Assembly: GCA_023565505.1 (NCBI GenBank)
Contig: JAIMBI010000002.1
Location: 62,001-126,000, forward strand
Length of the DNA stretch: 64,000 bases
Reading direction: 5' to 3'
Source: Actinomycetes bacterium
GTDB lineage: Bacteria > Bacillota > Sulfobacillia > Sulfobacillales > JAIMBI01
Below are positions 43,152 through 52,168 of the stretch, one piece after another. The notes below the pieces were generated by a model. It saw nothing but the letters and a program-made list of their open reading frames with translations. It was not told the origin of the DNA and made no database searches. Each line of letters starts with the position of its first letter. Positions within the stretch are counted from its first letter, which is position 1. The position numbers were made by a program, and so were the translations under genes.

Positions 43152-44204
43152 ATGGCGATTGCGGCGGAACCGGCGTATCGTCGAATCCTCGACATCGACG
43201 GGTCGGTCGTGGGCCCCTTGCCTGACCTGCCGCCCGAAAGGCTGCTCGACATGTACCGCTGGATGGTGCTCGCCCGGTCCTACGACGAGCGGGCGCTCGC
43301 CCTCCAGCGCCAGGGGCGCCTGGGGACCTACTCGCCCCTCCGGGGCCAGGAGGCGGCGCAGATTGGGATGGCGCTCGCGCTGGACCCGGAAGACTGGATC
43401 TTCCCCACGTATCGGGACATCGCGGCGTGCTTCGCGCACGGCCTGCCCATGGAGCGGGGCTTCCTGTACGGGCAGGGGGTCGGCGAGGGGCTCGTGATCC
43501 CCGAGACGGTCAATGTCTGGCCCCGATCGATCTCCATCGCCACCCACGTCCCGCACGCCGTGGGCATGGCCTGGGGCTTCAAGCTCCAGGGACGCCGGGC
43601 GGCCGTGGTGGCGAGCTTCGGCGACGGCGCGACCTCGAAAGGCGACTTCCACGAAGCCGCCAACTTCGCCGGCGTCTTCGCCGTCCCGGTCGTGTTCTAC
43701 GTCCAGAACAACCAGTACGCCATCAGCGTGCCCCGGGCCCGGCAGACCGCCGCCGCCAGCATCGCGGTCAAGGCCGTGGCCTACGGGTTCGAAGGGGTGC
43801 GGGTGGACGGCAACGACATCCTGGCCGTCTGGTCCACGGTCCGCGCGGCCGTCGAGCGGGCCCGACAGGGCGGCGGCCCGACGCTCATCGAGGCCGAGAC
43901 CTATCGGCTCGGCGCCCACACCACCGCCGACGACCCCACGCGCTACCGCAGTCCGGAAGAGGTCGCCTACTGGCAGGAGCGCGACCCGGTCACCCGGTTC
44001 CGCCGCTTCCTCGAGGCCCGACGGCTGTGGTCGGTGACGGACGAGGAGGCCCTGTGGGAGGAGTGCCGGCGCACCGTCGACGAGGCCTGGCAGCGGGCCG
44101 AGGCGCTCGCCGAGGTGCGGCCCGCCGACGTGTTCCGCCATGCCTGGGCCAACCCGCCGGAGCGGGTGCGCGAACAGGCGAGCCGCGTGTTGGGAGGCGC
44201 GTGA
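43152..44204 (+). CDS. pdhA: Pyruvate/branched-chain 2-oxoacid dehydrogenase E1 component, alpha subunit
   Basis: A 350-residue ThDP-dependent E1 alpha. It shows YRWMVLARSYDERALALQRQG, PTYRDIAACF, the ThDP motif SFGDGATSKGDFHEAANFAGV and VFYVQNNQYAISVP. With E1 beta it decarboxylates a 2-oxoacid and acylates the lipoyl group of E2. Pyruvate is the usual substrate for this operon type, but branched-chain oxoacids are hard to exclude. ATG at 43152 is chosen because GGAGGAG is about 10 bases upstream; ATG at 43143 is too close. The E1 beta gene follows after 1 base. Confidence 0.9.
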   Translation: MAIAAEPAYRRILDIDGSVVGPLPDLPPERLLDMYRWMVLARSYDERALALQRQGRLGTYSPLRGQEAAQIGMALALDPEDWIFPTYRDIAACFAHGLPMERGFLYGQGVGEGLVIPETVNVWPRSISIATHVPHAVGMAWGFKLQGRRAAVVASFGDGATSKGDFHEAANFAGVFAVPVVFYVQNNQYAISVPRARQTAAASIAVKAVAYGFEGVRVDGNDILAVWSTVRAAVERARQGGGPTLIEAETYRLGAHTTADDPTRYRSPEEVAYWQERDPVTRFRRFLEARRLWSVTDEEALWEECRRTVDEAWQRAEALAEVRPADVFRHAWANPPERVREQASRVLGGA

Positions 44205-44205
44205 G

Positions 44206-45186
44206 ATGGCCCGGTTGACCATTGTGCAGGCATTGAACCAGACGCTGCGCTACCTGCTGGCCACGGACCAGCGGGTGATCCTGCTCGGGGAGGACGTGGG
44301 CCGGGACGGCGGCGTCTTCCGGGTCACCGAGGGCCTGGTCGACGAGTTCGGCCCGGACCGCGTGGTCGACACGCCGCTCGCGGAATCCGCCATCATCGGC
44401 ACCTCGGTGGGCTTGGCGGCGTCGGGCCTGCGGCCCATCCCCGAAATCCAGTTCTTCGGCTTCCTGCTGCCCGCGTTCGAGCAGCTGGTGACCCAAGCGG
44501 CGCGGCTGCACGCCCGGTCGGCGGGCCGGCACAACATCGCCATGGTGGTGCGGACCCCGTACGGCGGCGGCGTCCGCACGCCGGAACTCCACTCCGACGC
44601 CTTCGAGTCGTACTTCGTGCACGCGCCGGGCCTCAAGGTCGTGGCGGTCTCCACGCCGTACAACGCCAAGGGTTTGCTGCTGAGCGCGTACGACGACCCG
44701 GACCCGGTCCTGTTCCTCGAACCTCTCCGAACCTACCGGGCGATGCGGGAGGAGGTCCCGGACGAGCCCTACCGGGTGCCGCTGGGCCAGGCCCGCGTCG
44801 CCCGGCCGGGGCGGGACGTGACCCTCGTGGCCTGGAGCGGCATGGTGCCGGTCGTGGAGCGGGCCGCGGAGCTTCTGGCGGAACAGGACGGCGTGGAGGC
44901 GGAGGTCATCGACCTGCAGACCCTGTCGCCGCTCGACGAGGCGACACTGGTGGCGTCCGTCCAGAAGACCGGACGGGCCGTGGTGGTCCACGAAGCGGTC
45001 CGCACCGGCGGGCTCGGCGCGGAGATCGCGGCGCTCATCATGGAGCGCGGGTTCCTCTCGCTCGAGGCGCCGGTGATGCGGGTGACGAGTCCGGACGTGC
45101 CCTATCCGCCGACGGGCCTGGAAGGCTTCTTCCTGCCCGACGCGGAGCGCGTGGTCGAGGCGGTCCGAGCGTCGTTGCGGTACTGA
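44206..45186 (+). CDS. pdhB: 2-oxoacid dehydrogenase E1 component, beta subunit
   Basis: This 326-residue transketolase-like subunit pairs with E1 alpha. Family sequence includes MARLTIVQALNQTLRYLL, LLGEDVGRDGGVFRVTEGL, VDTPLAESAIIGTSVGLAA, and EIQFFGFLLPAFEQL, plus the C-terminal half with TPYNAKGLL and VDLQTLSPLD-like IDLQTLSPLDEATLV. ATG at 44206 follows GGGAGG. It is tightly linked to the alpha gene and followed by E2 after 27 bases. Confidence 0.93.
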   Translation: MARLTIVQALNQTLRYLLATDQRVILLGEDVGRDGGVFRVTEGLVDEFGPDRVVDTPLAESAIIGTSVGLAASGLRPIPEIQFFGFLLPAFEQLVTQAARLHARSAGRHNIAMVVRTPYGGGVRTPELHSDAFESYFVHAPGLKVVAVSTPYNAKGLLLSAYDDPDPVLFLEPLRTYRAMREEVPDEPYRVPLGQARVARPGRDVTLVAWSGMVPVVERAAELLAEQDGVEAEVIDLQTLSPLDEATLVASVQKTGRAVVVHEAVRTGGLGAEIAALIMERGFLSLEAPVMRVTSPDVPYPPTGLEGFFLPDAERVVEAVRASLRY

Positions 45187-45213
45187 ACGGGCGTTTTGAC
45201 AGGAGGCGGGCCA

Positions 45214-46500
45214 GTGCAGGCAGCGTTCAAGTTGCCGGACGTCGGCGAAGGGATTCACGAGGCGGAAGTGGTGCGCTGGCTGGTCCAGCCCGGGGACCGG
45301 GTGACGCGCGACCAGCCGGTGGTCGAGGTCCAGACGGACAAGGCGTTGGTGGAACTGCCCACCCCCTACGCGGGACGCGTCGTCTCGCTGGGGGCGAAGC
45401 CGGGCGACCTGGTGCCGGTCGGTGCCACGCTGTTCGTGGTCGACGACGAGAGCGAGGCGGCCGCGCCGGCAGCGGCGCCCGAACCGCGGCCGGCCGCGCC
45501 GGCGCCCGCCGCCCCCGCGGCGGCCGACGCGCCGGCGGCGGGCCGGCGGGTGCTCGCCACGCCGGCCGTGCGCCGGCTGGCGCGCGAGCTGGGGGTGGAC
45601 TTGACGCAGGTCCCGGGAAGCGGCGAGGGCGGTCGGGTCCTGGCGGAGGACGTCCGCCGCGCGGCGGCGGGGGGACCAACCGGGACGACGGCGCCTGCGG
45701 CGCCCCCCGCCCCGGAGCCGCCCCCGCCGGCGGCGCCGGCCCCGGCCCCGGCACAGGTCGAGGCCGCTCCCGCGCCGCTACCCGCCCCGGCGGCGGGCGA
45801 GGAGGTCGAGCGGATCCCCCTCCGGGGCCTCCGGCGGGCCATCGCCCGGCACATGGTCAAGTCCATGTACACGGCGCCCCACGTCACGTCGTTCGAGCGG
45901 TGCGAGGTCTCGGCGCTGGTCGCCCTGCGCCGGCGGCTCCAGCCGCTGGCGGCGGAGCGGGGCGTCACGCTCACCTATCTGCCGTTCGTGATCAAGGCGG
46001 TGGTCTCGGCACTCAAGGCCAACCCCTGGCTCAACGCGTCGGTGGACGACGAGCGGGAGGAGATCGTCGTCCGACGCGTCTACCACATCGGCATCGCGAC
46101 GGCCACCCCGGAGGGGCTCATGGTGCCGGTGGTGCGGCACGCGGACCGGCTCACCCTGTTCGAGCTGGCGGCCGAGGTCGAGCGGCTGGGGCAGGCGGCG
46201 CGGGAGCGGACCGCCACCCTCGAGGAACTGTCCGGCAGCACGTTCACCATCACGAACTACGGAGCCTACGGGGGGTCGTACGGTACCCCCATCATCAATC
46301 ATCCCGAGGTCGCCATCCTCGGCCTCGGCCGGATCCGTCCCGAACCGTGGGTCCGCGATGGGGAGCTGGTGGTGGGGCAGGTCCTGCCGCTGTCGCTGTC
46401 CTTCGACCACCGCGTCATCGATGGCGAACTGGCCCACCGCTTCATGAGCCACCTGGTCGCCCGGCTCTCCGACCCGGACCGCCTGATTCTCGACACCTAG
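45214..46500 (+). CDS. pdhC: 2-oxoacid dehydrogenase E2 component (dihydrolipoamide acyltransferase)
   Basis: The 428-residue E2 core has one lipoyl domain with the lipoylated K43 in VQTDKALVELP, an alanine/proline-rich linker, an E3/E1-binding domain (ATPAVRRLARELGVDLTQV), a second flexible linker, and the catalytic acyltransferase domain ending in LSFDHRVIDGELAHRFM with H399 and D403. It transfers the acyl group to CoA. GTG at 45214 follows AGGAGGCGGG. The single lipoyl domain is typical of Gram-positive complexes. Confidence 0.94.
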   Translation: MQAAFKLPDVGEGIHEAEVVRWLVQPGDRVTRDQPVVEVQTDKALVELPTPYAGRVVSLGAKPGDLVPVGATLFVVDDESEAAAPAAAPEPRPAAPAPAAPAAADAPAAGRRVLATPAVRRLARELGVDLTQVPGSGEGGRVLAEDVRRAAAGGPTGTTAPAAPPAPEPPPPAAPAPAPAQVEAAPAPLPAPAAGEEVERIPLRGLRRAIARHMVKSMYTAPHVTSFERCEVSALVALRRRLQPLAAERGVTLTYLPFVIKAVVSALKANPWLNASVDDEREEIVVRRVYHIGIATATPEGLMVPVVRHADRLTLFELAAEVERLGQAARERTATLEELSGSTFTITNYGAYGGSYGTPIINHPEVAILGLGRIRPEPWVRDGELVVGQVLPLSLSFDHRVIDGELAHRFMSHLVARLSDPDRLILDT

Positions 46501-46543
46501 CCCCCGCACGGGGAGGATGGCCAGCAGGGGAGGAGACGGTGCC

Positions 46544-47986
46544 GTGGTCGTCGGGGAGTTGTTGGAGGGGACGGACGTCCTCGTAGTCGGCGGGGGTCCG
46601 GGGGGCTACGTGGCCGCCATCCGGGCGGCGGAACTCGGGCGCGACGTGACGCTGGTGGAGGCCCAGGCCGTGGGCGGGGTGTGCCTGAACGTCGGGTGCA
46701 TCCCCAGCAAGGCGCTCATCACCGCCGCGGACTGGGCCTTCCGGATCCCCCGGCTCGAGGCGGTGGGGATCCATGTGGAGGGGGTCCGCGTGGACCTCGC
46801 CGCCCTGCAGCGGTGGAAGGCCTCCGTGGTGACCCGGCTCACCGGCGGGGTGGAGCAGCTGCTCCGTGCTCACGGAGTGAAAATCGTCCGGGGCCGGGCG
46901 GCGTTCACAGGACCCGGCGAGGCCAAGGTGGAAACCGGATCCCAGGTGGTCCGCATCGCCTGGCGGGACGCCGTCGTGGCGACCGGGTCACGGCCCGCCG
47001 CCCCGGCGCTGCTGGCCCCCGACGGGGAGCGGGTGCTCGACTCGACCGGGGCGCTCGCGCTCGAGCGGGTGCCGGAACGGATGGTGGTCGTCGGCGGCGG
47101 CTACATCGGGCTGGAACTGGGCACCGTGTTCGCCAAGCTGGGCAGCCGGGTGACGGTGGTCGAGGCCCTGGACGGCATCCTGCCCGGGCTGTCCCGGGAA
47201 CTGGTCCGGCCGGTGGCCGCACGGCTGGCCGCCCTCGGCGTGACCGTCCGCACCCAAGCCCGGGTGGTGGCCCGCGAGGCGGGCGCCGACGGCGTGGTCC
47301 TGACGGTCGAGACGGCGGCGGGGACCGAGCGGCTGGAGGCGGACGTCGCCCTGGTGGCCGTGGGGCGGCGGCCCAACACGGAGGAGCTCGGCCTGGAGCA
47401 CGTGGGACTCCGCCCCGACGCGGGCGGGTACCTGAGCGTGGACCCGGCCCGGCGGACCGCCGCGCCGCACGTGTACGCCATCGGGGACGTGGCCGGGGGA
47501 CCGCTGTTGGCCCACAAGGCCAGCATGGAGGGGCGCGTGGCGGCCGAGGCCATCGCCGGCCGGCCCGGGGCCGCGTACGATGTCCGCGCCCTGCCGGCGG
47601 TGATCTTCACGGATCCCGAGATCGCGACCGTGGGCCTGTCAGAAGCCGAGGCCCGGGCGGCGGGCTACGACCCGGTGGTGGGACGGTTTCCCTTCGCTGC
47701 CAACGGCCGGGCCCTCACGCTGGAAGCCGGGGAGGGGTTCGTCAAGGTGGTGGCCGACCGGACGAGCGGCGTGGTGCTGGGCGCCGAGATGGTGGGCCCC
47801 GAGGTCTCCTCGCTGGTGGCGGAGGTGGCGCTGGCCATCGAGGGCGCCCTGACCCTCGAGGACGTGGCGGCGACGGTGCACGCGCATCCGACGCTGCCCG
47901 AGACGGTGGCCGAGGCCGCCGAGGTGGCCCTGGGCCTGCCGATTCACGTCCTGGGGCCGACCCGGCGCGCGCCGGAACGCCCGTGA
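46544..47986 (+). CDS. lpdA: Dihydrolipoyl dehydrogenase (E3)
   Basis: This 480-residue flavoprotein reoxidises dihydrolipoamide with NAD+. It has the FAD motif VLVVGGGPGGYVAAIRAAE, the redox disulfide C47/C52 in GGVCLNVGCIPSK, the NAD motif VVVGGGYIGLELGTVFAKLG, and the catalytic histidine region VHAHPTLPETVAEAA. GTG at 46544 is preferred because GGGGAGGAG is 8 bases upstream; ATG at 46517 would add nine residues and sits against its site. It closes the E1-E2-E3 operon. Confidence 0.95.
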   Translation: MVVGELLEGTDVLVVGGGPGGYVAAIRAAELGRDVTLVEAQAVGGVCLNVGCIPSKALITAADWAFRIPRLEAVGIHVEGVRVDLAALQRWKASVVTRLTGGVEQLLRAHGVKIVRGRAAFTGPGEAKVETGSQVVRIAWRDAVVATGSRPAAPALLAPDGERVLDSTGALALERVPERMVVVGGGYIGLELGTVFAKLGSRVTVVEALDGILPGLSRELVRPVAARLAALGVTVRTQARVVAREAGADGVVLTVETAAGTERLEADVALVAVGRRPNTEELGLEHVGLRPDAGGYLSVDPARRTAAPHVYAIGDVAGGPLLAHKASMEGRVAAEAIAGRPGAAYDVRALPAVIFTDPEIATVGLSEAEARAAGYDPVVGRFPFAANGRALTLEAGEGFVKVVADRTSGVVLGAEMVGPEVSSLVAEVALAIEGALTLEDVAATVHAHPTLPETVAEAAEVALGLPIHVLGPTRRAPERP

Positions 47987-47999
47987 CGGTTTGCGGCGC

Positions 48000-49001
48000 A
48001 TGACCCTCCCGACGGAGCGGGCGGCGCCGGAGTGGCCGACGGTCTGGCTGGCCAACCCCGCCAGCCGCTCCGGTCGAGCGGGGTACGCGGTGTGGCGCGA
48101 GCGACTCGCGGGAGCCTTGAATCTCGTGGCGGCGACCCTCTGCGAGGACCCGACGGCCCTCGACGCGGCCGTGGAGCGCGCCGTGGGCGACGGCATCCGG
48201 CGGGTGATCGTCGGGGGCGGCGACGGCACCGTCTCCCGGGCGGCGGACCGCCTCAGGGGCACCCCGACGGTGCTGGGGGTGGTGCCGCTGGGCACCGGCA
48301 ACACCTTCGCGGAGGGGCTGGGCCTGCCGCACCATCCCGAGGCGTTGGCGGCGGTGTTGGCGTCGGGTCCGGTGCGCCGCCTGGACCTGGGGTGGGTCGA
48401 AGGCTCGTCGGGGGCGCGGGTGTTCCTCAACAGCGTGACCTTGGGCGTGAGCGCCCGCCTGGTGGCGCTCCTCACGGCGGAGGTCAAGCGCCGGTGGGGG
48501 TGGTTCGCCTGGCCGCTCGAGGTCCGGCGGGCGCTGGCGGAGACCCCCGCCGTGCTGGCGCGGGTCGCGAGTCCCGACGGCGTGGAGGTGTTCCGGACCC
48601 GGCAGCTCGTGGTCGCCAACGGACCGACCATCGCCGGCCCCATCCACCCGAGCGCGGACTCGTCGGGTCAGGACGGCCTGCTCGAGGTGTTCCGCCTCGG
48701 CGGGCCTTCCTCGTACTCGATGCTCCGGGCCGCCTGGCACCTGGTGCGGGGATGGCTGCCGCGCGACCGCGAGGCCCGGTTCCGGCGCGTGCCGCGCGTG
48801 GAGGTGGCCACCGACCCGCCGGTGCCCGTGGACGTGGACGGTGATCTGTGGGGGATGACGCCCATCGCCTGCCGGGTGCTGCCCGGCGCGCTGGCCGTCC
48901 TGGCCCCGGCGCCGGGCGGCGGCCGGCACGGGCGCCGCGGGCGACGACAGGGAGGAGGTGGCGGCGACGCAGACGGCCCGGGTGGACCTGGAGGCCCTTA
49001 G
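48000..49001 (+). CDS. Diacylglycerol/sphingosine kinase-like lipid kinase
   Basis: A 333-residue DAGK catalytic-domain protein. It carries VWLANPASRSGRAG, the nucleotide-binding GGGDGTVSRAADRL, PLGTGNTFAEGLGLP and FLNSVTLGVSARLVALL. Family members phosphorylate diacylglycerol or other lipids using ATP and magnesium. ATG at 48000 (TTG at 47991 possible) lies 13 bases after the E3 stop, so it may be cotranscribed with that operon. The last 25 residues are glycine-rich and overlap the acyl-CoA dehydrogenase start by 44 bases. Confidence 0.85.
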   Translation: MTLPTERAAPEWPTVWLANPASRSGRAGYAVWRERLAGALNLVAATLCEDPTALDAAVERAVGDGIRRVIVGGGDGTVSRAADRLRGTPTVLGVVPLGTGNTFAEGLGLPHHPEALAAVLASGPVRRLDLGWVEGSSGARVFLNSVTLGVSARLVALLTAEVKRRWGWFAWPLEVRRALAETPAVLARVASPDGVEVFRTRQLVVANGPTIAGPIHPSADSSGQDGLLEVFRLGGPSSYSMLRAAWHLVRGWLPRDREARFRRVPRVEVATDPPVPVDVDGDLWGMTPIACRVLPGALAVLAPAPGGGRHGRRGRRQGGGGGDADGPGGPGGP

Positions 49002-50127
49002 GGCGAGCGTGCGAGCGCTGTGCGCCCGGTTCGACGACGCCTACTGGCGGGAGCTGGACGCGCGGCGGGAGTATCCCGAGGCGTTTGTCCAGGCGCTGAC
49101 GGAGGCGGGGTATCTGGCCGCGCTCATTCCCGAGGAGTACGGGGGCGCGGGGCTGGGGATCACCGAGGCGTCGGTGATTTTGGAGGAGATCAACCGGGCG
49201 GGGGGCAACGCCGGCGCGTGCCACGCGCAGATGTACACCATGGGGACGATCCTGCGGCACGGGTCGCCTGAGCAGAAGGCGCGCTACCTGCCGGAGATCG
49301 CGGCGGGGCGGCTCCGGCTGCAGGCGTTCGGGGTGACGGAGCCGACGACGGGGTCGGACACGACGCACCTCAAGACGACGGCGGTGCGGCGGGGCGACCG
49401 GTACGTCATCAACGGCCAGAAGGTGTTCATCTCGCGGGTGCAACACTCGGACATGATGCTGCTGTTGGCGCGGACGACGCCGCTGGAGGCAGTGCGGCGG
49501 CGGTCGGAGGGGCTGTCGGTGTTCCTGGTGGACCTCCGGGAGGCCGTCGGCCGGGGGCTTTCGGTGCAGCCGCTCCGCACCATGATGAACCACGAGACCA
49601 ACGCCCTGTTCTTCGACAACGTCGAGGTGCCGGCGGAGAACCTCATCGGGGAGGAGGGGCAGGGGTTCCGGTACATCCTCGACGGGATGAACGCCGAGCG
49701 CATCCTCATCGCCGCCGAGTGCGTGGGGGACGGGTACTGGTTCATCGACCGGGCGACCCGGTACGCCAAGGAGCGGGTGGTGTTCGGGCGGCCCATCGGG
49801 CAGAACCAGGGCATCGCGTTTCCGCTGGCGCGGGCGTGGGCGAACGTGCGGGCGGCGGATTTGATGCGGTTCGAGGCGGCGGCGCGGTTCGACCGGGGCG
49901 AGCCGTGCGGGGCGGAGGCCAACGTGGCCAAGCTCCTGGCGTCGGAGGCGTCGTGGGAGGCGGCCAACGTGGCCGTGCAGACCTACGGGGGCTACGGATT
50001 CGTGGCGGACATGGACATCGAGCGGAAGTTCCGAGAGACGCGGCTGTACCAGGTCGCGCCCATCTCCACCAATCTCATCCTGGCGTACGTCGCCGAGCAC
50101 GTGCTGGGCCTGCCGCGGTCGTACTGA
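48958..50127 (+). CDS. Acyl-CoA dehydrogenase
   Basis: A 389-residue flavoprotein oxidising an acyl-CoA to a 2-enoyl-CoA. It has LIPEEYGGAGLGITEASVILEEI, the flavin-binding FGVTEPTTGSDTTHLKT, RVVFGRPIGQNQGIAFPLA and QTYGGYGFVADMDIERKFRETRLYQVAPIS. The dehydrogenase at 62840 is a close paralogue with the same HVLGLPRS ending. GTG at 48958 abuts GGGAGGAG and overlaps the lipid kinase; GTG at 48982 is an alternative. A MaoC hydratase and an MmgE/PrpD protein follow in the same direction, suggesting oxidation then hydration of one substrate. Confidence 0.9.
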   Translation: MAATQTARVDLEALRASVRALCARFDDAYWRELDARREYPEAFVQALTEAGYLAALIPEEYGGAGLGITEASVILEEINRAGGNAGACHAQMYTMGTILRHGSPEQKARYLPEIAAGRLRLQAFGVTEPTTGSDTTHLKTTAVRRGDRYVINGQKVFISRVQHSDMMLLLARTTPLEAVRRRSEGLSVFLVDLREAVGRGLSVQPLRTMMNHETNALFFDNVEVPAENLIGEEGQGFRYILDGMNAERILIAAECVGDGYWFIDRATRYAKERVVFGRPIGQNQGIAFPLARAWANVRAADLMRFEAAARFDRGEPCGAEANVAKLLASEASWEAANVAVQTYGGYGFVADMDIERKFRETRLYQVAPISTNLILAYVAEHVLGLPRSY

Positions 50128-50167
50128 GCCAGCGGTCGCGGCGGGTCCGGGGGAAGGAGCGGACAGC

Positions 50168-50671
50168 ATGCTCAAACCGGGATGGCAGGGCCGGTTCTAC
50201 GAGGACTTCGAAGTGGGGGACGTCTACCGTCATCCGCTGGGCCGGACGGTAACCACCACCGACAACATCTGGTTCACCCTGCTCACGCAGAACACGGCGC
50301 CGGTGCACTTCGACCACCACTACGCTGCCCAGACCGAGTTCGGCAAACCGCTCGTGGACTCCACGTTCACGCTGGCGCTGGTGACGGGCCAGAGCGTCAC
50401 CGACATCTCCCAGAACGTGTTCGCCAACCTGGGCTGGGACGAGGTGCGGCTGCCGCACCCGGTGTTCGAGGGCGACACGATCTACGCCCAGTCGGAGGTG
50501 CTGGCCAAGCGGGAGTCGAAGTCGCGGCCGAACGTCGGCATCGTGACGGTGAAGACGACGGGCTACAACCAGCACGGGCAGGTGGTCATCACGTTCAAGC
50601 GGACGGTGATGGTCTACAAGCGGGGGCACGCGCCCACGATCCCCGCGCCGGCGCCGGAGGCGGAGGCATGA
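50168..50671 (+). CDS. MaoC-family dehydratase/hydratase
   Basis: This 167-residue hotdog protein resembles mesaconyl-/itaconyl-CoA hydratase-type MaoC members: GRFYEDFEVGDVYRHPLGRTV, NIWFTLLTQNTAPVHFD and EFGKPLVDSTFTLALVTGQ. The hydratase 2 Asp is replaced by the TQNTAPVH context seen in that branch. It would hydrate the enoyl-CoA made by the upstream dehydrogenase. ATG at 50168 has GGAAGGAGC upstream. The next gene overlaps by 4 bases. Confidence 0.87.
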   Translation: MLKPGWQGRFYEDFEVGDVYRHPLGRTVTTTDNIWFTLLTQNTAPVHFDHHYAAQTEFGKPLVDSTFTLALVTGQSVTDISQNVFANLGWDEVRLPHPVFEGDTIYAQSEVLAKRESKSRPNVGIVTVKTTGYNQHGQVVITFKRTVMVYKRGHAPTIPAPAPEAEA

Positions 50672-52062
50672 GCGGGGGGGCCGGGACGGCCACCGACACG
50701 CTGGTGGGGTTCTTGCACCGACTGGCGTTCGACGACCTGCCGGCGCCGGTGGTCGAGCGGACCGCGGCCCTGTTTCTCGACTGGCTGGGGTCGGCCTGGG
50801 CGGGGCGGAACGCCCGGCCCGTGGCGGCCCTGGAGGCGTTCGCGCAGGCGATGGGTCCGGCGGCGGGGCCGAGCGAGTGTCTGACCCACCGGCAGCGGAC
50901 CAGCCCGTACTTCGCGGCCCTGGTGAACGGGGCGGCGTCGCACGTGGTGGAGCAGGACGACCTGCACAACGCGAGCGTGGTGCATCCGGCCACGGTCGTG
51001 TTCCCGGCGGCGCTGGCGGCCGCGCAGGCGGTGGGGGCGAGCGGCCGCGCGTTGGTGCTCGCGGCGGTGGTGGGCTACGAGATGGCCACGCGGGTGGGCG
51101 CGTTTCTCGGACGGTCGCACTACCGGGTGTTCCATACCACGGGCACGGCGGGGACGCTGGGCGCGGCGGCGGCGGTCGGGCGGCTCCTGGACCTGGATGC
51201 GGAGGCCTACCGGCACGCGCTGGGCTCGGCGGGGACCGAGGCAGCAGGGCTGTGGGAGTTTCTGCGGGACGCGGCGGACTCCAAGCAACTGCACACGGCC
51301 AAGGCGGCGGCGGACGGTCTTCTGGCGGCGTGGACGGCGCGGGCGGGGCTGACCGGGGCGCGGCAGATCCTGGAGGGGCCGCAGGGGATGGCGGCCGGGA
51401 TGTCGACCGACGCGGACCCGGCCCGGCTGGTGGAGGGACTCGGGACGCGCTGGGCGGTGCTGGAGACGTCGCTGAAGTACCACGCGTCGTGCCGGCACAC
51501 GCATCCGGCGGCGGACGCCCTGCTCCAGGCGATGGCGCGCCACGGGCTTAAAGCCGGGGACATCCGGCGGGTCACGGCGCGGGTGCACCAGGCGGCGGTG
51601 GACGTCCTCGGCCCGGTGACGGATCCGCGGACGGTGCACCAGTCCAAGTTCTCGATGGGCTTCGTGCTGGGGTTGGTGGCGACGCGGGGGCACGCGGCGG
51701 TGACCGACTTCGATCCGGCGAGCCTCGCGGATCCGGCGGTGCGGGCGTTCATGCCCCGGGTGGAGATGGTGGTCGACCCGGAGGTGGACCGGCGGTATCC
51801 GGCGGAGTGGATCGGCGTGGTGGAGGTCGAGACCGTCGACGGCCGGCGGATCGTGGAGCGGGTGGAGGTCCCGAAGGGCGACCCGGGGAATTTCCTCGAC
51901 CGGGCGGAGCTGGAGGACAAGGTCCGACGGCTCGCGGCATTCGGCGGGGGCGTCCGGCCGGAGGAGGTCGAGACGGCCATCCGCCGGGCCTGGCGGCTTC
52001 CGGACGAGCCGCACGTGCGGGACTGGCTGGCGCCGGCGGACAGGACGGCCGCGGCCGGCTAG
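50668..52062 (+). CDS. MmgE/PrpD family protein
   Basis: A 464-residue member of the family that holds 2-methylcitrate dehydratase and cis-aconitate decarboxylase. The N-terminal helical domain (FLDWLGSAWAGR; LVNGAASHVVEQDDLHNASVVHPATVVFPAALA) and the lid region KYHASCRHTHPAADALLQA are diagnostic. The reaction could be dehydration of a methylcitrate-like acid or another lyase reaction. It is coupled to MaoC by ATGA overlap. The 11-bp repeat tract lies just after its stop. Confidence 0.88.
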   Translation: MSGGAGTATDTLVGFLHRLAFDDLPAPVVERTAALFLDWLGSAWAGRNARPVAALEAFAQAMGPAAGPSECLTHRQRTSPYFAALVNGAASHVVEQDDLHNASVVHPATVVFPAALAAAQAVGASGRALVLAAVVGYEMATRVGAFLGRSHYRVFHTTGTAGTLGAAAAVGRLLDLDAEAYRHALGSAGTEAAGLWEFLRDAADSKQLHTAKAAADGLLAAWTARAGLTGARQILEGPQGMAAGMSTDADPARLVEGLGTRWAVLETSLKYHASCRHTHPAADALLQAMARHGLKAGDIRRVTARVHQAAVDVLGPVTDPRTVHQSKFSMGFVLGLVATRGHAAVTDFDPASLADPAVRAFMPRVEMVVDPEVDRRYPAEWIGVVEVETVDGRRIVERVEVPKGDPGNFLDRAELEDKVRRLAAFGGGVRPEEVETAIRRAWRLPDEPHVRDWLAPADRTAAAG

Positions 52063-52091
52063 GCGGCGGGGCCGCCAAGGGGGCGGTAGCG

Positions 52092-52168
52092 GGATTCAGG
52101 CAGGATTCAGGCAGGATTCAGGCAGGATCCAGGAAGGATCCAGGGAGGATCCAGGGAGGATCCAGGAA
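52092..52168 (+). repeat. Seven-copy 11-bp tandem repeat before the alcohol dehydrogenase start
   Basis: Seven uninterrupted 11-base units follow GGATYCAGGNA: three GGATTCAGGCA, then GGATCCAGGAA, two GGATCCAGGGA and a final GGATCCAGGAA. The last copy runs straight into the AAGGAGGG ribosome binding site, 12 bases before the ATG at 52180. Each copy contains a GGATYC near-palindrome and SD-like AGGA. The tract occupies most of the 117-base gap between MmgE/PrpD and the dehydrogenase. Confidence 0.95.

Noticed and set aside
52092-52168. Tandem repeat considered as a CRISPR array
   Set aside because: Units are 11 bases with no spacers and no cas genes.
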